IMG/VR virus record: IMGVR_UViG_3300023174_000039
Span: 248,001 to 312,000 of that record
DNA from: a virus
DNA length: 64,000 nucleotides
Reading direction: 5' to 3' (one strand)
Shown: positions 38,901 through 45,708 of the stretch, piece after piece
Layout of the letters: every line of letters begins with the position of its first letter
Numbering within the stretch: position 1 is the stretch's first letter
The notes under the pieces: model-generated
Told to the model about the DNA's origin: nothing
The model's input: only the letters and a program-made list of their open reading frames with translations
The model's database searches: none
Position numbers and translations under genes: made by a program

Positions 38901-41804
38901 TGAGTTAGACGTGGTTTCTAAAGTGTATGTTCCTGGATCTTTAAATTTACTACCAACGTAGATTTTTACAGCTGGAACAATGCCGTCGCTTTGTGCTTGA
39001 ATATCCAGCAACAAAGGTCTACCAGTGTAGGTAAATTTAAACTGTTGTCTAACCTGAGTTGGTGTAATTGCTGTGTTCCATCCTAGCAGTCGATCATACA
39101 ATAATCTTGTGGCATACTCTCTAGGAAATCCAGAGCTGATGGACGAAGTTGTACTAACGTTATCACGCACATATAAAAATGTATCTTTGTATAGATTATT
39201 TTCAAATACAATGTCACCAACGTTGTTCAAATTCAAATACTGTAACGGAAATTGTAAAATTGGATCTAATATACCTGTAGATCCTTCGGCATAACTGAAT
39301 AATTTTGATCCAGCAAATGTTGTTGATGGGTATACTGCTTTGTTTCCAAAGCTCACCCCATTGGCGTCGTACACATTGAACAATGGTGCTTGTTGAACTT
39401 TGGTTTTCAGTTGCGCTTTGGTCCAAACAACTCCATCATACCAAAATGTAATGCCTCTAAGAGTTGAGCCATCTAGACACACAGTACTCTCGTCGACTAA
39501 TACATCACCGTCATTGGCCAGCGTCAAATTAATAACAGGCTGAGAAATTATTGGAGATATTGAATCGGGAGACACAAAATTAACAACCCAAATCTTATTT
39601 CGAACATTGGCATCTGCATCCTTGGCAAAGATAACTCGGCTGCCTTGAACAAAATTGTATCCGTCTACGGTATAACCAGTTGACCCTTCTACATTACTAA
39701 ACGCATCAGTTTCTGCAAAGTCAATGACATTGACCGGCTGTTTGCCTTCTGTACCCATGTTGTACAACCGTAGTCCAGGGCGAAATTGAATAATTGGACG
39801 TTTGGCTCGGTACTGATTGTCAATGGTAACATCTGTATTATTGTATTTTGCAGTGGCGTTGATAACATCTATATGAAACCAGCGATTGCCTCTGGTCCAG
39901 GCATTGAGATCCAAGCTGGCACGGCTGATGGTTAGATAATCCAAATCTGACGGCTCTGATGCAAATGTACTGGTATCAGCATCTACCACATATGTTTCTG
40001 GGCAGATAAAATCTGTCACTGGCAACAACTTTATGGCCGTACCAACCCCACTGATATAATATTCGTTGCCAATGTAACTTGCTGGCACCACATCTCCACG
40101 GAATACAATTTTCAACCCATTGGTAAACTCTACACCATTTGGGCTGGTATATGTTTTTTTGCCAATGATTTCATCAATGTACAAAGTAGAACTTTGTGAT
40201 TGTTCAATCAGTCTGATTCGACCAAATATTCCTGGATCTGTCCCATCTTGATAGTACAACGTATCCTGCGACGCAGTCAGCAACGGTATTTGTTTAAACA
40301 CCCCAGCATCGTTCTTAAACCATCCGGTACTGGCATAAGTGTTACCATACAAGATAGTGAACTTTTCTAGATCATTGATAGTACCTACATTGGTTAGGCT
40401 AATGTAAATAAAACCATTATTATTAATATAGTTAATCTGCCAGATATCTCGACGCTGGGACAATGGTACTTCAGTTTGTTGTGTATATAACAAACTATCA
40501 TATCCTCCCACTTGACTTGTACTGCCTTGTGACAACGGATCAAAGTATGTGGTTTTGGTCCAACCGCCTACATCAGTATCCAGTGATGTGCCTTCAAAAA
40601 TCAGTGTTCTACCATCAAGTGCAGTGATGCCATCGATACCGCCGTGAGTGGCAATAAAATCAGCCACAGTGATATTGTTGATTTGATCAAATCTCAAATC
40701 AGTCAATAAATCAACTGTGCCAATGCTGGGTAGATTATAGTAAAACTGTTGCGCAATTTTGGTAGGAGCGTTAAATGTTATGGTGCCAAGATCTTCTCCA
40801 TTATTGGTTACACCATACACATCTCTAGAACTGATATTTGGGGTAGAGGGCATTTTTCCATTGAACCCTGGCGCGGCTTGAATCCAAAAGCCTGGACCAG
40901 TTCCTGGGGTACCATCAACAATGTTCAGTTGTCCACGCATGTTTGATTGCGTGGAGCTAGAATAGTACAAGGTATCTGGGGCGTCTTGGGGCACAACAAA
41001 TGTTACCAATCCAGTAACAGCACCATTATTGGTTACACCTATACTGTAAACATTGTTTAGTCCTGTGGTTGCGGCTGTTTTAATATAGAACGGATACACA
41101 CCATTTAAATTTAAATTAAACACATAGGTGTTGCCACGAACCAAAGTCAATGTAGGATTGTTAACATAGTCAATGACATATGCACTGGTTCCAGAATTAG
41201 TCACACGATAGTTTACAGTTTCTTTATCGTTTTGTGCCACTTGAAAAGTGTAACTGCCGCCACGCACCAGATCAACTGTGGGATTATCTCCGTTAAGACC
41301 AGAGAATGTGTACACACCATTGGCTCTTGTGACTACAAAATTGTCCGATGCCGGAACTCCAGTCGCTGCCACATCTACTGCTCCTGGCCCGCCAGGTAGC
41401 CAAAAATACTGACTGAAGTTGATGAACGTATCCCAGTCAATGAATGGGTCCCAGGTATAGTATTCGCTTTCAAATAGTCTGTCAGGTCGTGCAGAATTGC
41501 CGCCTTGATATGCAATTGAATCCAGCAGGCCCGGGTAAGTGATAGCATCTTCAATGGTATTGGTATCTGGCTTGAGACTGATAATACCTGGCTCAAGTTG
41601 ATAATCAGCACGAGCTTTGGTTGGCTCTACGACATATTTTTCGTTGGGGTTAACACCTGGACCCACTGTGCGGCCAATGAATCCTTGAGTCTTTTTAAAT
41701 TTGGGCTCTTGTATCAACTGATCCAGCGTGGCCGCTAGGAACTGTTTGTTTACATCAGTCTGAAAAATTTCAGGTAAAAAATCTACGCTTCGTACTTTTG
41801 CCAT
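26994..41804 (-). CDS. Giant virion/baseplate-associated protein (4,936 residues)
   Basis: One uninterrupted frame of 14.8 kb starting in a TAATG overlap with the gp6 gene. N-terminal ~150 residues (VDFLPEIFQTDVNKQFLAAT, FINFSQYFWLPGGP) look like a baseplate-anchoring region. Residues ~190-310 contain two beta-sandwich segments of the PTLTLVRGNTYVFN...GVTNNG type, which I read as cupredoxin-like phage domains. Short modules near ~1885, ~3915 and ~4290 (YSKGQIVKYKDQYWSAQ and similar) resemble CBM5/12-type carbohydrate-binding modules. Residues ~2290-3080 carry FG-GAP-like blades (FGHSVAIS, VYIGAP, LVVGSP). The C-terminus has a GNTDFTRIGA module. No catalytic domain is apparent. Large structural proteins after gp6 are known in marine T4-like phages. 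Likely role: baseplate or fibre scaffold and host binding (inference). Confidence 0.8.
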   Translation of the reverse strand: MAKVRSVDFLPEIFQTDVNKQFLAATLDQLIQEPKFKKTQGFIGRTVGPGVNPNEKYVVEPTKARADYQLEPGIISLKPDTNTIEDAITYPGLLDSIAYQGGNSARPDRLFESEYYTWDPFIDWDTFINFSQYFWLPGGPGAVDVAATGVPASDNFVVTRANGVYTFSGLNGDNPTVDLVRGGSYTFQVAQNDKETVNYRVTNSGTSAYVIDYVNNPTLTLVRGNTYVFNLNLNGVYPFYIKTAATTGLNNVYSIGVTNNGAVTGLVTFVVPQDAPDTLYYSSSTQSNMRGQLNIVDGTPGTGPGFWIQAAPGFNGKMPSTPNISSRDVYGVTNNGEDLGTITFNAPTKIAQQFYYNLPSIGTVDLLTDLRFDQINNITVADFIATHGGIDGITALDGRTLIFEGTSLDTDVGGWTKTTYFDPLSQGSTSQVGGYDSLLYTQQTEVPLSQRRDIWQINYINNNGFIYISLTNVGTINDLEKFTILYGNTYASTGWFKNDAGVFKQIPLLTASQDTLYYQDGTDPGIFGRIRLIEQSQSSTLYIDEIIGKKTYTSPNGVEFTNGLKIVFRGDVVPASYIGNEYYISGVGTAIKLLPVTDFICPETYVVDADTSTFASEPSDLDYLTISRASLDLNAWTRGNRWFHIDVINATAKYNNTDVTIDNQYRAKRPIIQFRPGLRLYNMGTEGKQPVNVIDFAETDAFSNVEGSTGYTVDGYNFVQGSRVIFAKDADANVRNKIWVVNFVSPDSISPIISQPVINLTLANDGDVLVDESTVCLDGSTLRGITFWYDGVVWTKAQLKTKVQQAPLFNVYDANGVSFGNKAVYPSTTFAGSKLFSYAEGSTGILDPILQFPLQYLNLNNVGDIVFENNLYKDTFLYVRDNVSTTSSISSGFPREYATRLLYDRLLGWNTAITPTQVRQQFKFTYTGRPLLLDIQAQSDGIVPAVKIYVGSKFKDPGTYTLETTSNSSTITLDNTYAIGDIVEVLVLSDQTSQVAFYQVPINLENNPLNGNSDVFTLGTIRTHYESICENLITLSGKINGANNTRDLGNIGPYGLIILQQSSPLTLAGYFNRSKEYNIFAALQYNSREYQKFKDLLMNEVTNLTLYTETPAEILVEAMANITLGRLESNPFYWSDMLPSGSVYIENNYTVSLITTNVFDTVQVYNYTSSNYLGLLVYKNKALLTRGIDYTVATDGPRITVLVPLAIGDVISVQEYSATYGSFVPNTPTKMGLYPTFRPVITAIDTTSGSSEVIIGHDGSQTPVFGDVRDQVLLEFETRIYNNLKLDGNPVPINASDVIPGQFRNTGYSSQEINSILNVDFLSYVGWNKLDYNTQNYIVNNEFSWNYSGSQNKLSTGQNLIGSWRGIYRYFYDTQDPAKTPWEMLGFSIKPTWWETVYGVGPYTSENMVLWDDLEAGIVADPAGTYVLPAYVRPGLTQVIPVDTEGNLVSPFECVVGNYNETTFQKSWSAGDGSPVESSWRNSSAYPFAVMRLYALTIPAKFYALYADRDLYRYQAEFDQFLYNDRYRLDANGIQVYGDGTSKASFINWIVDYNRITGINSTSALEADLASIDVRLCYRLASYSDKQYIKLYTEKSSPNSLNATLLIPDESYDLLLYKNQPFDRLIYSSVVIQIVEGGYAVYGYSTTQPYFNILVSQSAGRLKPYTVGDVTVRVPTTYTNTVAQVPYGYVFTNQTSVCDFLLSYGKLLTDQGLTFDDRVNGYQLDWDQMVVEFLYWSQQGWENNCLINLNPLASALTITKPGAVVDSIVTQTSENVILDQNKRELPARNINIVRLDNTLTLQPLTDQSLSFADLRFTNFEHMIVLNNQSVFGDLIYQPITGARQSRLNFVGVTTTEWNGTVDAQGFILNQDNVEEWSGLKKYSKGQIVKYKDQYWSAQVIVDPSTDFDFNKWVKSDYNQIALGLLPNISNKANQLQNSYSINSANLENDNDLLSYGLIGFRPRQYMAALNLDDVSQVNVYSQFLGTKGTILSAELLSNANLGKESADYQIYENWAVQRAVYGANANRSFVELKLNRALLSANPSLVQVIQPQEQSQADQTILLDNVWRQSYKLTSPDFLPTTITQVTDTALPNAGYVNLEDADIATFDLGTRSTIAANLGLVSVGATVWVAKVNNYDWDIYRCVNIPGFIDHVCDNLDGTSIVNFTKPHGLSVGDRLIIKQFDTRIDGVYKVLTVQGINRVTIAYTFTPGGQTVINGVGIGFTLKTQRVRQASDIINLPYANDIQTGAKLWVDNDGTGHWEVLQKENQFSTVIELSPKLLDATEQYGQSVSQARNRFAALVGSPRYGFPTGAEKGAVYVYVKNYSDQYAPVSPVANGDAVLTLDTTGARGFGNAVEFGNQTWAVAGASKSLGPASQADVGYAAIIYRDPNLGKPGVIPYVSWQLLVSPNNTESGLFGHSVAISTDERWVYIGAPAANKVYAYGRVDWQDQFVKSRGDGVTKSFSIAQTIQINTATQLLVTLDGTQQLLGTDYTVDSGLATVTFATAPAVGVLVDIHRYNNKIIDGGNYYNVAQTSTSGSGTGAKFTIRRVRNEVGQPGSISGGVGVTAGGTGYAVGNTITFAASKFGGQANLVLTVVSVGAGGKVETFNIAYTPVTLTSTFSLNEYFFTVDNIYSFSVYVDTVLQRPGIDYTFNTSTQDMTFVNNPAAGTLISVQAQSYFEYVNTLTVAGLAADAQFGYSVTTTVDGRQVIIGCKDEDISGKVDAGSVYVFDRNVQRFDYGTDPSSTMFTVLGTVTAPVSVIVNNVFLVNQNNSIIGASNSFTVSGNDITINSDLQTGDVIEIETNQFTQMQKITKNTVTEYTNFGQSVDICVYSCSLYVGAPQDSTDGWKSGSVQRNVNQSRVYGSTVSLNQDPVLTPGHTLRVNNQDVVILFPTAEQTSLQRLAQSITETVPNVVASVSKGYLTIAVKNPASAAPGNKLQVAPGSVGSAFTTIGFNTFTYTQSIYSPYPVDFAGFGTSISIDDSAANLVVGSPRGTLYLITIFDDGTTDFDENSTIFFSEVVQSGAVYTYDYLASADETAANPGKFAFGLQITDSNVYPYDVYGASVSYVDGVLMVGASGSDATAADSSGSNYGRVFVFENATRMPAWTPIRVQQPVVDIRLLNSVFTYDRLTSARTQQFDFFDPLQGKILGAAKQNINYISAIDPAGYNVGPTNNSGNTWLADHVGQVWWDVSTVRFIDPNQDDIVYASRRWGQVFPGSTVDMYQWIQSSVPPATYTGEGKPLNVYSYTVSTKLSVDGTFNTYYYFWVKGLTTVATQQGKTLAPQTVANYIENPKASGIAYIAPVNASTVAIYNATTIIEAEDTVISVEFDREYTDNNVHVEYELIAQGKSDAFLSTNLYRKLQDSFCGVDTAGNLVPDPTLNDAERYGVQFRPRQSMFVDRFAALKNYIVRTNNVLSLYPIVENRSLLLLNSREPEPPSTTGGIVNWNLRVANLEILSFQDISLVPFGYKYLVDSDSRNNGLWTIYTVQNGQGALVGTKELVLTRVQNYDTRRYWSYVNWYRPGYNSSTKVIAEVPNYSALATITVPVGSSVKVTANAQGKFEIYLLTDLGWERVGLQDGTIEISAEIYNYALGRFGFDVEVFDAQYFDQEPVIETRKIIQAINEELFIDELALERNKALTLMFNFVLSEFSAPEWLVKTSLIDVDHNIRNLAPFQNYRRDNQEFVLDYVKEVKPYHVQIREFNLRYNGQDEYGGDVTDFDVPAYYNTSLVVPQYTSPILNIDDTTDPRYQEPYLHSTHQQDNTLSDTPPSSLVWQAWPYSQWYNHYLLNLQLIKVITGGSGYTEPPTVTLDGDATTPATLQAFLGPVNASGTASVLYVAIIDEGSGYYATPNVIFSGGNGSGARAYALMNNDLVRSFKTVIKYDRYQYHTNILTWTANVTYENGTLVRYDDQVWRAANPTGTSVTSATFNLEDWQLVPANELSGVDRTMGYYIPGVNEPGLDLPLLIDGTSYPGVQVWGDYFLGSDPTSTQLECTATSADNNQITCTNTLGLQATAPIKFLGTTIGGIEQDVNYFVKDIVDQTHFTICAKVGGFTIELTTATGSMQAISLQMLDATYSSSFRDVYLGTRYSDINIDGGKFIGMYEGYAPEELVNGSEFDTLDIRVYTRPGSDWTLYDNIAGSNGHGFQITSRRYTYSLSNTELNWNGLVENPVHLEISNVSSGIDLVPNIDYVVDWVARTVAMRSGVTSGDIINITAYELGGGSQLYRQNYVGDKVGNKLIVPVNSTEIYQAVLFVNGVYTAVNSWEPYYPASIWNQLNTYSTLDVVYTTGPTTYYRALQNVIAGIDIHNTAYWQQFVPTTLSKIALNRVYTSTDALNITILGFTTPKQYSWSTPQTEYFTVTSAINASKTVNLANSVAGTNIPNMIVEINGVRLRPYEGIEWIGDNSTTSFGLPQRGGYQQSIINPVTDITVFVDNVLQVQSFGSITGDYSVTNWNGSNTPGRQVQFVTAPDYGARILISVSVAAAYYVAGSQLQLISPPSVGSIIAVTTFNDTSQQNILTQVYQGPVVGGVVIDEPYDSTAFDTGVVNNDPGSYAYSEGIPLLSNQFDLGRLGVDASRLWVTLNGYRLFDGQDYTVQGQYVIFASGAIASSDIAVIQEFTNSIVPEAMAFRVFQDMRGVQATYRITTNSTTELVQPLSSIADIMYVLNASNLSEPDLTNGVFGVCTIGGERIMYRYRNTALNTISGLMRGTAGTAAAEHIIGTPIYDMGRGNLLGEQYQDHIIKDDTLADGSTTIFYAPSIYLPIVDPKDSSTVYIDHSIEVYVGGTRQYPITEVNTPSQYRYTVFTVDPVVPGDPYTIGVEFITDNDPYHPLLAPAAGVSVTIAQRRGYFWYGNGIVQKATTAIAGESYFINAVGNTDFTRIGAAENTVGILFTATGPGTGTGTISTVSNGIALQQTNTQAARFLRGL

Positions 41805-44800
41805 TAAATGACTCCACTGCCTGGTGCTGTTCTTAGATTGGTGCTGGTCAGGGCTTCAATCACTTCTATATTAGTTATGTCTGCTGCATTCACAAAAATT
41901 TCGTTGGGCTCAGATCTAATCTCATACAAGTCACCAAAACTTTTCTGTGTGTCAAGTGGTACTAGCACTATTGAACTAATGATAGTGCCAAGTGTTCTGT
42001 GTAAGTATCCTGCTAGTTCAGAGAAATAAAATGTATCGCCAAAGTTCCATTTGTCAATGCTGAAATAGCTGTTCATTGCTGCCACCACACTGCTCTTGAT
42101 TTCACTGGTACTGGCTGTTGAGTTCTGTGCTTTGATCACTTTGATTGTGGCTCTCAGTTGTTGTGCGGCTTTGGCACCAAACAATGGTTTAAAGTTCACT
42201 GAGTTCAACACAATGTTGTCTGAAATCATTTTGTAATCTTGTAAGCCTTGGTATGCTGTTGACAATTCATCAATGGTAGGAACGTCAGGTTCTGTCACTG
42301 TACCTGTGGTGTCTTTGATCCAGTTCTGATATGCGGTATAATATGCCTGTGTAACCACGTACAGGTCAATGATGTTTGTGGTGCCAGGATCAATGCGATT
42401 GGTCAATGGCGAGTTGTGACGATACTGGAAATACAAGTTTTGTCTTCCTGCTCTTGCAATCCATCCTGACTGTTGAACCAATGTTCGTGTGCCAGCAACA
42501 TTGATACTGAGTAGATAAAACAAGTTTTGAGAATAAGCATAGAACACTTGTCCTGGACTCCACTCTGATTTTACCAATTCAATGTCGTCTAATGTAGCGT
42601 AGTCTGAGTTGACTACCCCTTCTTCAACCAACAAGTAACGTTGTAAGTTGTCAAAGTCCACTGTTTGCTGGAGGAACACCCAAGGTCCTGTGCTGGGAGT
42701 AGTTGGAACTGGTCCTACAATCTCACTAAAGAAATCTGGATTATCAGGTACACCATCATTGTCTGAATCGCGGAAACTTACCAAGACCTGGAAGTCATCA
42801 ACATATCCGTCACTCTCTACAGGCTGTCCAATGATATTCATGTAGATATCACTTTGCAACGGCTTGCTGTCAGTTGGTTGTGTATTCATTGCCAACACAT
42901 TGATAAAGTCTTTGATAATTGTGCCAGTTCGACTGTCGTAGACCAATTGGTCATCATAGAAGAAGAAACGTGTTTGTAACACACTGCCAAAGTTATATGC
43001 AAGTCCGCGGAAAGTCACTGTGTAGTTTTGATTTTCAACCACAAACTGTGCTAGCCAACTGGCATCCTTGTTTGTGCCTGATGTATCCCCGGCATATGTT
43101 TGACTCCACGTAGCATTGGCGTTGAGATTTGTACTGGTGATCAAATACCATGTACCTGGAGGAATAGTTACACCTTGTGCTGTGACGAGTTCTGTACTGG
43201 CGTAACCAATACCAAAATTGCGGAACAATTCAATTTGATCGCCCATTTGTTGCTCTAGTGACAATGGCAAGTCTGTGATAAACACAGGAATGATGCTGTC
43301 AACCACTGCTCCTGTTGGCACAAAGTTATTGAGAGTTACTGGGCCAGTGCCTGATGGTAAGTTGCCAATACCGCCATTGTACCCGTCTCCCACGATGGCT
43401 TGTGGAGCTGCCCATATCTCAGAACTTTCTTCTGGTTTAGTAGGTGGCCCTGGTTGCAATCTGTTGTTACGATCAAAATGGTATTCTATCCCGTTGATTG
43501 TTGGGGCAGTGAATTTAATAATGCTGCCGACTTGTACGTATTTAAAAACCGTCGTGGTGCTATTACCAACCGGAATAGCATTTCCGTTGGCATTTTCAAA
43601 GTACCCAGTGGTTTCGTTGGCCAGTGTGGTACTCTGTTGCCAGGTACTTAATGCTGTGGCTGAATCTACAACGTTGACTGTGGGTCTAGGAAAGTTGGCA
43701 TAATAAAATTGTTTCATTGTGGCTTTGCCCACTTGTGGTTGAGCAGAGTTAGTAACAAAGTCAGCAATTTCGTTGCGGTTGATCCACGAGAACAATACTG
43801 TGGGGAGAATATTTTGTTCCCACAACGCACCGTCACTGGAGAAAGAGTTAGTTGATGAATACTTGCCAGTATTGTCCACTAGATCCAGGTACCGGCTGGT
43901 ACCAATTGAACTACGGTTTAGAGCCTTGGATTTAATAATACTATTGTAGGCAGTGTAAGGAAACAGATTGTAGTCTTCACCATTGACCATACGGTTTTGT
44001 GTGTAGTATCTGGCAGGAGCACGTTGCTTGATTGCGTCAATTGTTTCACGTGCTTGTGCATTGCTCACTGGTTGAGTGATGCCACAAGTGAATGTGATTG
44101 TTTGAATGTTACCATTGCGGTCAGTGTAACTGATTGGCAATGTAACGTTTTGCATTTCTTCAGGATTGATAATGTACTGCAATCCGTTTGATGCACGAGT
44201 ATAGCAACGGAAGATACCAACTGGAATCTCTGAGAACACTCCGTCGCCAAAAACTAGAGTAATTTGGTCATTGCTACGACTGGTGGTAGAATAAATAGGA
44301 CGCAATGCCACAGTTTGTTCTGCGGCTGCTGTGTATACACTTTCTACATACTGCCATTCGCGGTTGATATTGCCTAGATTGGTAAGTTCAAACAACCAAC
44401 GGTCGGTGTTGTTGACGCCTTCTACATTGATGTTTACAGTGCGGTTGCTTGTGCGTTCCGCCAAGTTAAAATCTGTGTTCTGCAATGTGCCTTGCTTGAA
44501 CATAAAGAAGTAGCCGGTGTTGGCAGAACTAAATCCCAATTGATCATTACGGAACAACACGTTGAAACTTGTGTTTGGAACTGGTGGTGGCTCATATAGA
44601 TAGTCTCGGCCTACACTGGTGGATGTGGTGGCTTCAAATGGCATATTAACACCATCAACTGTGGCAGTATAAGGGATCACTGGCAAAAAGCCTGGCACTA
44701 GATTCACTGCATACTCAGCAGTATCCACACCTAGTATTGTTTGTTTGTTGCCTGGACGACCAACACGTTGAGTATCAACCAATGAAGCATTGATAATTGC

Positions 44801-45271
44801 TGTGAACTGTTCTTGCCAGTCTGGATTTGTAGGATCTGCCCAGTCAACTGTGACGTTAGATAAGTTCACTCCGTTATAGTCAACAACATTTTCTGTTGTG
44901 GTAACATTGAATACTTTTAACAGGCCTTGAGCGGCTGTGTTGCGCTTGGGACTGTAGCTTACTAGGTTAGCAAGACGCACAACAGAATCACGACGTTCTG
45001 CTGTGTCCAAATAATTCTCACGAGTATTAAGGTCAGTACGGAAAGCAAGCGATTGCCCCATAAACGCAATAATGTCTAACAGCGCAATAAATTCACTTGA
45101 CTCAATGTAGTCATTGAATGTTTCTGGATAGTACAAACGTAGATAATCTACAAAACTCTTGCGTAGAGTTTCAAAATCGTAGCTTTGGAAGTCTGCTTCT
45201 CTATACGTCTGATAGATTTGCTTCCAATCTTCTACTCCAAATATTGCCGTTTGTCTAGTGGTTGTTGCCAT
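41804..45271 (-). CDS. 6: Baseplate wedge protein, T4 gp6-like
   Basis: A 1,155-residue protein. The N-terminus (FRTDLNTRENYLDTAERRDS, VVRLANLVSYSPKRNTAA) and the later NSIIKSKALNRSSIGTSRYL with an I-x-x-I-K-Q-R-A-P region are typical of gp6/J-like baseplate wedge proteins. The C-terminal LRATIKVIKAQN and the region around FGDTFYFSEL match the conserved dimerisation part. It is about 1.7 times as long as T4 gp6 (660 residues), with insertions in the middle. In T4, gp6 forms the ring that opens on infection. It is encoded directly after gp25, the conserved T4-like order, and a CATAAATA octamer lies upstream. Confidence 0.85.
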   Translation of the reverse strand: MATTTRQTAIFGVEDWKQIYQTYREADFQSYDFETLRKSFVDYLRLYYPETFNDYIESSEFIALLDIIAFMGQSLAFRTDLNTRENYLDTAERRDSVVRLANLVSYSPKRNTAAQGLLKVFNVTTTENVVDYNGVNLSNVTVDWADPTNPDWQEQFTAIINASLVDTQRVGRPGNKQTILGVDTAEYAVNLVPGFLPVIPYTATVDGVNMPFEATTSTSVGRDYLYEPPPVPNTSFNVLFRNDQLGFSSANTGYFFMFKQGTLQNTDFNLAERTSNRTVNINVEGVNNTDRWLFELTNLGNINREWQYVESVYTAAAEQTVALRPIYSTTSRSNDQITLVFGDGVFSEIPVGIFRCYTRASNGLQYIINPEEMQNVTLPISYTDRNGNIQTITFTCGITQPVSNAQARETIDAIKQRAPARYYTQNRMVNGEDYNLFPYTAYNSIIKSKALNRSSIGTSRYLDLVDNTGKYSSTNSFSSDGALWEQNILPTVLFSWINRNEIADFVTNSAQPQVGKATMKQFYYANFPRPTVNVVDSATALSTWQQSTTLANETTGYFENANGNAIPVGNSTTTVFKYVQVGSIIKFTAPTINGIEYHFDRNNRLQPGPPTKPEESSEIWAAPQAIVGDGYNGGIGNLPSGTGPVTLNNFVPTGAVVDSIIPVFITDLPLSLEQQMGDQIELFRNFGIGYASTELVTAQGVTIPPGTWYLITSTNLNANATWSQTYAGDTSGTNKDASWLAQFVVENQNYTVTFRGLAYNFGSVLQTRFFFYDDQLVYDSRTGTIIKDFINVLAMNTQPTDSKPLQSDIYMNIIGQPVESDGYVDDFQVLVSFRDSDNDGVPDNPDFFSEIVGPVPTTPSTGPWVFLQQTVDFDNLQRYLLVEEGVVNSDYATLDDIELVKSEWSPGQVFYAYSQNLFYLLSINVAGTRTLVQQSGWIARAGRQNLYFQYRHNSPLTNRIDPGTTNIIDLYVVTQAYYTAYQNWIKDTTGTVTEPDVPTIDELSTAYQGLQDYKMISDNIVLNSVNFKPLFGAKAAQQLRATIKVIKAQNSTASTSEIKSSVVAAMNSYFSIDKWNFGDTFYFSELAGYLHRTLGTIISSIVLVPLDTQKSFGDLYEIRSEPNEIFVNAADITNIEVIEALTSTNLRTAPGSGVI

Positions 45272-45298
45272 TGTTCTGTAACCTTTGTGTCACTGAAG

Positions 45299-45306
45299 TA
45301 TTTATG
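45299..45306 (-). promoter_or_regulatory. T4-late-like promoter octamer CATAAATA
   Basis: The complement of 45299-45306 is CATAAATA, a 7 of 8 match to the late element, in the 54-bp gap between the gp25 and gp6 genes. AAAGGTTAC downstream could serve as the Shine-Dalgarno region for the ATG at 45271. Confidence 0.45.
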
Positions 45307-45325
45307 GTTACTAAAAACGGCGTAG

Positions 45326-45700
45326 TTATACGTAGGAGGCCACTCGTTGTTGTTGATCAAAGAATATGCTGAGAATTTCGGCGTTTTGCGTGGGCACTGC
45401 TGTGAGTTGTATCTCGATCAAGATACCATTTTCCTGTGGATAAGTTTGTATATCACTGATGTAGATGCGCGGATCACCGCCTGCTACACGTTGTATTTCT
45501 GCTTCTATTCCGTTTTGTGTTTGTGTTGTTTGTGGTTCAAACAAAAAATCCCAAATCACTGTGCCATATGCTGGGCGACCAGGCAGTTGTCCTTGACGGA
45601 TATTAAATGCATTCAACAGGTCACGTTTGATCAGATCAAAGTCAGTTAATGTAAACTTTTTGTATTGTCTAATGGTGTTGAACCCAATGAATGTAGTCAT
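45326..45700 (-). CDS. 25: Baseplate wedge protein, T4 gp25-like (lysozyme-like fold)
   Basis: A 124-residue protein matching the gp25/W family in length and motifs: DFDLIKRDLLNAFNIRQGQL, RPAYGTVIWDFLFEP near residues 41-55 (the conserved glycine-and-aromatic stretch), EAEIQRVAGGDPRI and a C-terminal beta hairpin. In T4, gp25 joins the wedge to the sheath and nucleates sheath assembly. Despite the older name, the fold lacks lysozyme activity. Placement immediately before gp6 is the classical order. Confidence 0.93.
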   Translation of the reverse strand: MTTFIGFNTIRQYKKFTLTDFDLIKRDLLNAFNIRQGQLPGRPAYGTVIWDFLFEPQTTQTQNGIEAEIQRVAGGDPRIYISDIQTYPQENGILIEIQLTAVPTQNAEILSIFFDQQQRVASYV

Positions 45701-45708
45701 GATAATAT

